Positions 1-8,477 of a stretch of 15,361 nucleotides of DNA are shown piece by piece. This stretch comes from Stephanodiscus triporus. Taxonomy: Eukaryota; Bacillariophyta; Thalassiosirophyceae; Thalassiosirales; Thalassiosiraceae. The position numbers and the translations under genes were made by a program. The number at the start of each line of letters is the position of its first letter. Positions within the stretch are counted from its first letter, which is position 1. The DNA is taken from NCBI GenBank assembly GCA_036939755.1, contig JALLAZ010000448.1, positions 1 to 15,361 on the forward strand, read 5' to 3'. The notes beneath the pieces were generated by a model. The model made no database searches, had not been told where the DNA came from, and saw only the letters and a list, made by a program, of their open reading frames with translations.

Positions 1-882
1 TTAGAACACTCAGAATTGGTATTGGGGCCATTTGAAAATTTGACAAATCTTGTGCCGGACCCCCTAATGTTAAATAATTGCATCGCCGTGTTGCGGTGAT
101 CAATATCAATCGTGCAACATACGGCGATCACACTCCCCTATGAAATTGGAGCCGCTGAAAGCCGGCGGGTGGGGGAGATCATAGTGTCGGTGTTTTTTGG
201 AGGTTGTGGCAATGTGTTGTTATTGGGATAACAGCGTACATATCTAACCCTGGTAAGTTTGTCTGTTAGTAGTTACTGGTACTATCTACCTACTTTGAGA
301 TATCTAAAAAATCATTGGTTTTTTGTTGGTTTTACTCCATACTACTTATGCCCCAACGTACTGGCTCTGGCAATGGCAAAAAATAAAAAATGCGGCGCCT
401 CCTTGGCAAATAACAAAATAAAATGCATCTGGCTATTGTGGGAAAACTGCTAAACAACTAACACGTATAATAATAATATTATATTGGAGTGATATCAATA
501 AATAATTAGATTTTAAAACAATAAACGGTTGCGCATAATTTTATCCTTCTACTGTTGATATTTTGTAATTAACTGATGCTCGTAAAATTCCGTATGCTGA
601 TTTATCAATTAATACGTTCCAATTGAGCAGTATTAAAGATAACTCATAGGTTTGTACGCGTTAGATACAATAAAAATACAGCAGTTACAGTAAAACGGTA
701 CTGTAGAATACGTTTAATTCACCAGACTAATTTCTTGGTCTTGTGAGGGTAGTGATGAGGCAATTTCCATAATGTGAAGGTTGATGACATAGAAGAGCCT
801 TACTATGTTTCCTCAACTAAACGGGTCGGGGCGGTCTTCATCTTTACATGTATTTTGATTGTACCAAGTACGACAATTGACT
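1..882. other. AT-rich region with no recognisable gene
   Basis: No frame here gives a protein I recognise. An open frame runs from the left edge to a stop at about 109-111 on the plus strand and could be the last codons of a gene outside the window, but it is too short to judge. A 64-codon frame at 259-453 starts at a TTG and has no family features. Bases about 450-720 are strikingly AT-rich compared with the gene-bearing part of the window, which fits intergenic or decayed repeat DNA. No tRNA-like cloverleaf was seen. Confidence 0.6.
82..128. repeat. Imperfect inverted repeat (hairpin potential)
   Basis: The left arm ATCGCCGTGTTGC (82-94) is nearly the reverse complement of GCAACATACGGCGAT (114-128), with a two-base bulge in the right arm and a loop of 19 bases. 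It has no T-run after it and no gene next to it, so its role is unknown. It could be chance or the remnant of a mobile element end. Confidence 0.35.
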
Positions 883-2283
883 ATGCAGATCATTGACTAT
901 AGTGTAATCTACATGTCCCAATCTCCCAATCCAAACCAAGCTGGACCAATTTTAGTGGATGGATTTCTGCTAACCAACCCAGTTGATCATATCAGCTCAG
1001 GTATGGTCAGGAAAGACTTCAACACACCTGTTGCCAAGTACATTCTTTCCCTCATGATTAAGGAATGCTATTCTGTCTTGGTCCAAGGATCAGATTTAAA
1101 GAAACTTCTTCCTGAGGTCTTCAAGGATTTGGGGCTGTATGCAGTGACTCTAATGATGGATGTGCAACTGCAAGGTATTTCCCTGAGTGTCCAATGACAC
1201 GTTCATGGACCCGAGAGGCTAGGAATACTTTCCCTTCTACCTCAAGTACTATGACAAAAAGACAGCAAAGACGTGCACTGTATTGTTACCTGTCCACAGA
1301 TTGGATCATCGGTGACTTTGCTGGAAGACCATCTGAGAAAACTATGGAACATCAAGTTTTCACATCTTTGGTTGATACTTTCCTCAAAGTCTCCTGTGCT
1401 AAGCATCAAGACAAACATTTCTCCAAATATACAACGACAAATGATTCATTTCTGTGGAGTCTTCAAACCAAGAAGGGTGCTGATAAACAACTCACTTTCT
1501 TTCAAGACGCCAACCTTATAGAAAATGGGACAACGTACAAGTGCCCATGTCAGGTGGGCGGTTTCAAAGGCCACAAAGCAGCTCTCAAGAGAACTGCAAA
1601 CAAAGTGGAGATGAAAACTGGAGAAGGCCATCTGAAGAGCAGGCTGCTAGTTTGTTTTGCAAGTCTGGCCTAAAAGGAGCTGTCATGAGCAACCGTGTGG
1701 AGAAGAAAACCAGAGAAAGACCATCTGATGAGCAGGCTGCTAGTTTGTTTTGCAAGTCTAGCCCAAAAGGAGCTATCATGAGCAACCGCGTGGAAAGGGA
1801 AACTGGAGAAAGGCCACCTGACAAGCAGGCTGCTGTGGTGGGTGGCACAGCATTTCTTGGCAAGCAAAAGGAAAGGACAGGAGAAAGCAAAAATGGTGAA
1901 GAATGGTTTGTGTTATGTGCCATGCTCCCTTCAAAGACTGGGTCTCGTTGCGGAGATACCAAATGAAAGATGCAGCACAGTTGGTTCACGATGGTTTTGG
2001 CTTTAAATTTGATACTATTTGCATGAATTATATGAATCACAAAATCAATGCTAACCAAACGTGGCAAAAATACGTGGCGGCTAAGCATTGTTAAGAAAAA
2101 AAACAAGAATACTCTAGAGGTAGACATGGAAATGATCCTCAATGAGAGGGCAACACCAATCCTGTAGCGTTTAGGCCGGAGCAATGTGGACCCCCCATGT
2201 CAACTTTAACTTCTACAGTTTCTTCTCAGCCACACGCTGCTGCTTCATCTTCTTCTACACCTCAGTCTTCGAATGAACCTTAA
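883..2283 (+). pseudogene. Broken coding-like region with internal 31-residue repeats
   Basis: I do not recognise the family. Protein-like sequence passes through several plus-strand frames: frame 1 from the first ATG at 883 to 1197, frame 0 from about 1116 to 1673, frame 2 from about 1487 to 1966, and frame 1 again from 1900 to 2094, with a Ser/Ala-rich stub ending at 2283. The frame 0 to frame 2 change can be seen directly. Bases 1604-1626 match the start of the following 93-base repeats but lack one base, so NKVEMKTGE in frame 0 corresponds to NRVEKKTRE in frame 2. That suggests one ancestral protein broken by a one-base deletion near 1621-1626. The last part carries CVMCH, a possible metal-binding pair. 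A multi-intron gene is the alternative, but I found no convincing splice pairs. It may be an old mobile-element gene; nothing proves that. Confidence 0.4.
1604..1834 (+). repeat. 93-base tandem repeat, about two full units plus partial ones
   Basis: The landmark CCATCTGA recurs at 1628 and 1721, and as CCACCTGA at 1814, an exact 93-base (31-codon) period. In frame 2 the unit reads RPS(E/D)EQAASLFCKS, then KGA(V/I)MSNRVE. Units one and two differ at roughly eleven bases spread over all three codon positions. A partial unit before the first (from about 1604) has lost one base, shifting its frame. The period being a multiple of three suggests the array arose inside a coding sequence. Confidence 0.85.
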
Positions 2284-2668
2284 TCTCGATTGAAGGTTGC
2301 AATAATTGAAATCAGATGTGGCTACAATGTCCCAACATGTAGACGTACTGCAGAAGAGCTATGGTACTATCCAGCCTTTCCAAGCGTGGGAGCGTCGCCA
2401 CTTTGATCTGAATTTACGTCTCTCATCCTGAGCCCGACGATGACAACATCAAGATTTTGTGATCAGCATTATGGTAAAAGGTTTGGTGGCTCTAAACTGA
2501 TCGATGATCATTACTGCGAACTTGTTAAACACAGTTTTTTGAACCAAGATTAGACTAAAACGTGATATTGCAATCGCATACACCATCGGTAAAGTAGGGT
2601 GTGTTTGTCTCTGATTATACTTGAGTATGGTAGGCCACCTACTTAACATAATGCTCTAGGTAGACAGT
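2284..2668. other. Intergenic stretch, no gene seen
   Basis: It lies between the broken region and the 3' end of the HA-domain gene. It has a few short frames on both strands with no family features. It probably includes the 3' untranslated region of the minus-strand HA gene. I see no repeats, RNA genes or strong signals. Confidence 0.6.
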
Positions 2669-3912
2669 TCAGTGCGATTCAACTCCTTCGAGAGTGCGTT
2701 GGTGTAAGACACCTCGTTCACTAGCTGCCATAAAATTGTAATCCCAGAAGCACCAGACGAAATCCAACTCATCCAGTTCGCGTATCCTTCCAATCGTCAA
2801 CGGAGACGGCTTCCCCGCCTGCCTTCGGTTGTAATTTTTGCGTTGAGTTGCCACCCATGAGCTCAATTGAGGATTGGGCGGGTACGCCCTTAGCACCATA
2901 ACGTGTCCATTCCGTCGCTTAAATTCTCGCAGCTCGCCAATTCGTCTATCCCACGTCCCTTCAGAACGTGTCATCCACTGGAAGTCTATTTTGTTTAGCA
3001 AGCGGATGCGCTCGTCTGTGAGCGAGGAGGTGGCCTCCACGGACGGAAATCGCCGGTAGAGATATCGTTGACGTACGACCCATTGGCCCAATTGACAGGA
3101 AGAAGGAACGCGACAATGCCCGTTGGTTGAATAATATTGTGCAAGCTGATTGTACATTTTTTTCCAAACATTGTCGCTGTGGGATGATTTGAAAGGATGG
3201 GATGTGGCATCCCAAACAAAACCTCTCTCGTTGAGTGCTGATATCCTTGTCTATTTCCATATCCATATCCATATCCATTTCACGTCCGATTCACGCGAAG
3301 ATGTTGCAGTGCAGGTTTCACAATATGTTAGAGGTCATCGTGCCTAAGACAAAAGACATGCCTTACAACACATACCTCATTCATGGAAGACTTCTCCCCC
3401 TTCAAGAATTTCCTGTAGTTCTGTCGCTGCTTATTCACCCAATTTCCGAGTGAGGGGTTGCGATGGTAGCGTTTCGGCACCAAGCAATTTCCGTTCTCCT
3501 GTCGATAGTCTTCCAACTCGAGTAATTTCAGGACGAATGCACGCCCTAATTCGTTGTCGAGCTGTTGTATATAGTCGCTACTCGTTGTACTCCTATTGCC
3601 AAGAATTTGATTGGCAGGACTAGATGCGGATAACTCCTGGGGACGCTCCTCGAGCATGCCGGCGATGCATTCGACGTCGTCTTCGTCCAAATCGTCTTCG
3701 TCAACGTAGTTGGCGTCATCTAGTTCAATAATGACCGGAGTAGAAAAAAGTGCCAGTATTGCAGGACCCAATTTGGGCGGTCCGAGCATTATTTGCCGAT
3801 GGGATCCGCGGTGATGCGGCGGGATGAGCAGCAGTGCCCGACACCTAGCGAGCATAGCTGATAAAGGTAGAAGCAAGACCTTCGCCACGAGCAACATCGG
3901 GTAAGGCCTCAT
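2669..3912 (-). CDS. Protein with three helicase-associated (HA) domains
   Basis: The gene has two exons, 3912-3376 and 3250-2669, and encodes 372 residues. The intron 3251-3375 (125 bases) starts GTATGT and ends AAATAG. Joining at GAG|ACA completes the first HA domain as MNE|TRISALNERGFVW. There are three tandem HA domains, at about residues 125-192, 207-275 and 283-349. Each has the pattern W/L..L..Y....G...VP, then LG.WV..QR, then R...L....F.W. HA repeats are small three-helix modules first described next to helicase domains and thought to bind nucleic acid; no helicase motor is present here. The N-terminal 60 residues are hydrophobic and could be a targeting peptide, or the true start may be a later Met. 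An acidic stretch (about 64-80) follows. Its 5' end faces the RF3 gene across 294 bases. The domain call is firm, the start less so, and the function unknown. Confidence 0.85.
3258..3278. repeat. Hexanucleotide microsatellite next to a splice acceptor
   Basis: On the plus strand CATATC-type hexamers repeat about three and a half times. On the coding (minus) strand this is a GGATAT run ending only a few bases before the AAATAG acceptor of the HA gene intron. It stands where a pyrimidine tract would normally be. Confidence 0.8.
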
Positions 3913-4206
3913 GTTTCACGATCTCATTTCTTACTACTTTTGCACGAGGATGATCCCATCGGTACCAAGTCGTCGTGGCCGACGGGACGAGGACGAGATA
4001 TCCTTTCACGTGGATGGAGTGCGATGATGATGTGTGCATGCGCGCTTCAGATCCTGACGCGCTGGAAGTCACGGGAATCTGCTCTTACGCATGTGCAAGC
4101 GCGGGAATCGTACACCAGAGATCCCTTCCGGCCGCCGCGCGCCCCGCCATCGCACTTGGACCATACAACAGAAACATCAATATTTTCTCACACCAAAGGT
4201 ACCACG
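3913..4206. promoter_or_regulatory. Divergent promoter region between the HA gene and the RF3 gene
   Basis: This is 294 bases between two divergent start codons, so it should hold both promoters and both 5' untranslated regions. It is GC-richer than the left part of the window and contains CG-rich patches such as TGCATGCGCGC (4036-4046). No TATA box could be assigned with confidence. Open frames in it lack family features and probably do not code. Confidence 0.5.
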
Positions 4207-6665
4207 ATGGCTCACCGAACAATTGAACGCCGGCTAACGTATTGCTGTCTATCAGCACTGTGTCTTAAGATTACCTCCGCATTCGTCGCCCCGGCGCCCT
4301 ACTTCGAAGTACCATCAAGAACGTCGCGTTTCGCCACCACCCATGAGGCGGCTTCCGTCGCCGATGAAAATAACAACCCCACCTTCGCCCAGGCGGACGA
4401 CTTCGCAGACTACGTCAACGAGTACGTCGCCCCGTTGAACGAGATCGAGAGACGTCGAAACCTCGCCATCATTTCTCATCCCGATTCCGGTGAGCAATGA
4501 TCCTTCTCGCACACTTAGAATGATTGTTTTACGATGGAATATTCACGACCCATTTTCCTCCAGGTAAAACCACGATGACGGAAAAACTCCTGCTCTATGG
4601 CGGCGCATTGCAGCAGGCGGGGGCGGTGCGTATGAAGGGCGAGCAGAGAGCCACGCAATCCGACTTTATGGAGATGGAGAAGGCTAGGGGCATTAGCATC
4701 AGGTGACTGACTTAAATTACGATGCACCGACATGACATTGTGTAGCTTTCCAGCTCACCAGTCAGCTCTTGTCGACAAAAATTCGTTGTTTTAACCGCAT
4801 AGTGCAACCGTAATGACCTTCGATTACAATCATCTCCGCATAAATATCCTTGACACTCCTGGCCATCAAGATTTCAGCGAGGATACCTACCGGTAAGGTG
4901 TTCGATCTTTCCCTCATTTTTTTCAGTAACTTTCACTCATCTTCCACATTCTCTTTTGAATAAAACCGCAGAGCTCTAGCGGCCGCAGACAATGCAGTAA
5001 TGCTCCTCGACGCCGCGAAGGGTCTCGAACCACAAACGCGCAAATTATTCGAGGTGTGTCGAATGCGTTCATTGCCATTATGTGAGTAGATATATATAAC
5101 TTTGCAATTTCCACAACGCGAATTCATATTCCAAGTTTATGCGTGCTGATGCCTCCTGCCTCCATCCGTCTGTGGCAGTCACTTTCGTCAACAAAATGGA
5201 TCGTCCGGCGATGTCTCCCTACGAGATCATGGATCAGATCGAACAAGAATTTGGGCTGGCGACGTATCCTATTTTATGGCCGATCGGCGACGGAGATCGA
5301 TTCAAGGGCGTACTCGATAGAATGAACAATGTTGTCCATTTGTTCGATCGTGGAGACAGAAAGGGTAAGGCCGAGGTGGAACAGGTGCACCTGAATGACT
5401 TAGAAACATTGAAAAAGAGGATTGATGACGATGAGCTGTATTTCAAATTGCTTGAGGACCAAGAATTATTGTCTGAGTTGATTTCTCCTCTTGATATGGA
5501 CAGGGTGATAAGAGGAGAACAGAGTCCTTTGTTCTTTGGCAGCGCGATGACGAACTTTGGGGTACAATTATTCCTGGATAAGTTTTGCGATATGGGCACG
5601 AAGCCCAGTGGACGGATGGCAAAACGCAACGTGGAAGTGATGGGTAAGAGGTCAAAACAAAATGAAGCAAATGCCAGCGACGACGACGACGAGGCAGATG
5701 AAATGATCTCTCCCAATCACAGTGAGTTCTCCGGTTTCGTATTCAAGACGCAAGCCAATCTCGATCCGAAACACAGAGATCGGTTGGCCTATATTCGCAT
5801 CGTGTCGGGTGCTTTCCAAAAGGGAATGAAGGTGAGAATTATGATTAATCTATTCATATGAAGATCTACAGTCCCCTCCTCCCCTTCTTATTCTGCTGGG
5901 TTCTTGTTCTTTGAAGGTGGGGCATTCACGTTCGAAGCCTGGCAAAAAATACAACCTTGCACAGGCGCAGACATTATTTGGATCCGATCGCGAATCTGTC
6001 GAGGTTGCCTATCCAGGAGACGTCATAGGCATCAATAATCCTGGCAACTTTGCTATTGGGTATGTCCTTTGTTTGTGTCCTTTATCATCACATCATTTTA
6101 TGAGCTGATCCACTGGCCGCATGGCTTGTGCTTTACCATGAAACTCAATCCGTCGACGTTGATATGTTTCAGGGATACTCTGTTTTCGGGCAACGAGAAG
6201 ATAGCTTTCCCCGGCATTCCATCATTCTCGCCCGAGATATTCGCCTACATACGTAACCGTGACATGGACAAGTACAAATCGTACCAGAAAGGCATCGATC
6301 AGTTATTGGCAGAGGGGGCTGTGCAAGCCCTTCGGCAACGCAATGATGATGGCGGAGGACCATTAATTCTCGCTGCCGTTGGTCAGCTGCAGTTCGAGGT
6401 TGTCCAAGCCCGACTGAAAACTGAATACGGCGTCGATAGCGAATTAGAGCCCATTGGGTACAATCTTGCCCGATGGGCCGATGGAGGATGGGATGCTGTT
6501 GATAAGGCAGATGCCGATGGAAAGTTATTCGGTATCATGATCGTGCAAGATAGATGGCGAAGACCGGTTCTTTTGTTTAGGAATGATTGGAAGGCAGCCA
6601 GCGTTGCGGAAGATGAGAAATATCTGATGCTAAAGCCTTGGTCGAAGCCACCCATGTTTGAATAG
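4207..6665 (+). CDS. prfC: Peptide chain release factor 3, probably plastid-targeted
   Basis: There are seven exons: 4207-4489, 4564-4702, 4803-4892, 4972-5081, 5179-5831, 5917-6059 and 6173-6665. They encode 636 residues, and every junction is GT-AG with the frame kept. RF3 is a translational GTPase that recycles release factors RF1/RF2 from the ribosome after termination. GTPase motifs are SHPDSGKTT (90-98), GISI (137-140), DTPGHQDF (158-165) and NKMD (212-215). The region [14 protein letters not shown] (323-336) and the C-terminal VGQLQFEV are typical of RF3. Residues 1-25 form a signal peptide ending TSA|FVAP, like the ASAFAP site of diatom plastid presequences, followed by a Ser/Thr/Arg-containing transit-like stretch. 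Plastid import is inferred from this. An acidic insert (DDDDEADE, about 375-382) lies before the second domain. The first G-motif has Ser where bacterial RF3 usually has Ala. The C-terminus appears complete. Confidence 0.95.
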
Positions 6666-7048
6666 CGATAAACTTACTTAGAGACGTAGTGGTCGCCTCT
6701 AATCATATGAAACATCTCGTGATCGGCAATCAACTCTAAATAACGGACTTATTGTCATACCGCTTCCTTTAGAGAGCTCATTCCTACGATACCTTCGCCC
6801 ACACAATGAGACTTTCAAGTGACAAAGGAAGCCTGCTCGGAAGATTTGCATCGTTGTACTATACTCTATCTTGTTGGGAGGTCGACGAGCTGCTGGTTAA
6901 TGTCTTCATTTTGGCTGTGTTTAGTACTGCGGTCTTTCGAGAGAATCGTACTTAGGATACCGGGGGGAAACCACGACTCAACTTCCATTTCCCCGAGATA
7001 CTACTTACCCCACAAGTAGTGGTAAATTTCACTCAAAAGATCACCACC
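6666..7048. other. Intergenic region and MYB 5' leader
   Basis: This 383-base stretch lies between two genes on the same strand. Short frames here have no family features. It should contain the RF3 3' end and the MYB promoter. The MYB start sits in a strong context, CACCACCATGG (7043-7053). No other element could be supported. Confidence 0.6.
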
Positions 7049-8265
7049 ATGGCGCAAGCAAACGGAGAGGATGTTGACTTGTCTATAGAAACGCAGTACT
7101 TAATCGAAAAGACGCCAAAAGGACGCAATCCAATGAAGGCTTGGTCAAAGGTGGTGAGTCATGTGCCCTTGATGTGTGCCCCCAAGCAGCGGAATCAAAA
7201 CATGGAAACGTAATGTTTGCTTTCATGACGTAGGAAGACGAAATGTTGAAAGGAATCGTCGAAGCTTGGGACGACGACAGAGGCCATCAAAATCTCCAGT
7301 GGCGTTCAATCGCAGAGAACATGCCAGGAAGAAGTGGCAAGCAGTGTCGCGAGAGATGGTGCTATCACCTCCGACCCAACATCAAGAAGGGGAGTTGGAC
7401 GGAGGCCGAGGATCGTCTGATCGATAGACTCCAGAAGAAGATCGGGAACAAATGGTCAACAATCGCTGAGTCGCTGCCTGGGCGGACTGACAATGACGTG
7501 AAGAATCGCTGGCACACTTGCAGGAAGAAACAGGCGACCAAGAGGGCCGCTGCAACGCAGGTATCCAAGCCAAGGAAAGTGTCGGAGAAGAAATCGACGA
7601 AAGCGCCAGTGATCGATCATATCGACAAGACTCCAAAGAGGTCCGTTTCAGCGACACCACACACGAAACGAGAATTCACGATGAGCATCGACAAATTCGA
7701 TCTCAACTCCGTGGCGGCTTCGACATCGACCGCAGAGAAACAAGTCCGGTTCACTCCCTTTGACCACCATAGTAGGGGGTCTTTCATGTTGAGAAGCTGG
7801 ACTGAAAATTATCTATCGACGCAAATGCCCCCACTCCACCCAAATGCCAATACAATTCACGCCGAAGATATCTTCTCGCCGTCTTACTTCCCCCGATTAA
7901 TGACTGCTCCTACAGCTACAGCTACACCCTACACACCGGCAATTCCTCTGTCGGTCGTTTCATCGTGTTTTTCTGGGCCCTTCATCACGAATACTCCATT
8001 CTCCAACGAAGGGTCACGCAGGTGCATATATGCCAGGAATAGTATGTCCTCTAAAAGTGAAGGCAACAAAACGAAATCTATTCGCATGACTCCAATTGGG
8101 GTGACACATACGGGCGTGACGTCTATGGGGTATACTTCTACGGGGATCTCACTTCCGGGGATGGAGATGACGCCAATGGGCATGACTCCTCTTCCATACA
8201 AGAAGATCGATGCCAATCATGAGTCTATGGCAGAATCAGGGAGCTCTTCCATGCATGCTGTGTAG
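7049..8265 (+). CDS. R2R3-type MYB DNA-binding protein
   Basis: The two exons are 7049-7153 and 7234-8265, encoding 378 residues. The 80-base intron has a GTGAGT donor and a TAG acceptor. The join at SKV|EDEML restores the first MYB helix. Repeat R2 spans about residues 30-83, with tryptophans at 32, 58 and 77; R3 spans 87-132, with tryptophans at 90, 109 and 128. The second helix-turn-helix carries PGRTDNDVKNRW, the usual R2R3 recognition signature. R2 has extra residues (DDDRGHQNLQ, about 48-57), so its first two tryptophans are 26 apart instead of about 20. A basic tail (KKQATKRAA, then Lys-rich) follows and may serve as a nuclear signal. The rest is Ser/Thr/Pro-rich, ending in Met-Thr-Pro-type pentapeptide repeats (320-356). 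It is probably a nuclear transcription factor; its targets are unknown. The ATG at 7049 has a near-perfect Kozak context. Confidence 0.92.
8086..8196 (+). repeat. 15-base coding repeat giving pentapeptides in the MYB tail
   Basis: Successive 15-base units from 8086 encode MTPIG, VTHTG, VTSMG, YTSTG and ISLPG. After a two-codon spacer at 8161 they resume as MTPMG and MTPLP. The fixed positions are Thr/Ser at place two and Gly at place five. Units differ in DNA more than in these key residues. Confidence 0.85.
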
Positions 8266-8477
8266 AGAAGGCTACCTTAGTCCGAACAAATCGTTCTTGT
8301 GTTTTCGTGTTGCCTGGTTTCTTTTCAACTGTCTGCATATGTGGGGCGTGCCTCCGTCTGTATTATAATACTTTAGGGTGAAACGTAGTCAATATATATG
8401 TGCAAGTTCTTTTCTCACTAAACAGCAACCTCTTTTCCGACGTAAACTACACGCTGCGCCAATTTTTACTGTACAAA
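8266..8477. other. Convergent 3' spacer between the MYB and RING genes
   Basis: The two genes end tail to tail, 212 bases apart. The spacer is AT-rich (ATTATAATA at about 8361-8369) and should contain both polyadenylation regions. No stem-loop with a T-run or RNA gene was seen. Confidence 0.5.

Noticed and set aside
259..453. A 64-codon plus-strand frame
   Set aside because: It starts at TTG rather than ATG and lies in AT-rich DNA with no family features.
859..882. Upstream extension of the broken region to 859
   Set aside because: Position 859 is TTG; the first ATG in that frame is 883.
1585..2184. A 199-codon minus-strand open frame over the tandem repeats
   Set aside because: It is antisense to the repeat-bearing frames, has Leu/Ser-rich composition typical of a shadow frame, and shows no family motif. 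The plus-strand frame alignment across the deletion fits better.
3845..4072. Minus-strand frame upstream of the HA gene
   Set aside because: It has no HA features and sits in the divergent promoter region. It cannot be joined to the HA frame with clear splice sites.
3940..4206. Longer N-terminus for the RF3 protein
   Set aside because: The ATG at 4207 begins a signal peptide with a plastid-type cleavage motif; an upstream extension would bury it.
5234..5716. A 160-codon minus-strand frame
   Set aside because: It is the complement of RF3 exon 5, Ser-rich, and without motifs.
7019..7048. Earlier MYB start at 7019
   Set aside because: The codon there is GTG; the ATG at 7049 is in an excellent Kozak context.
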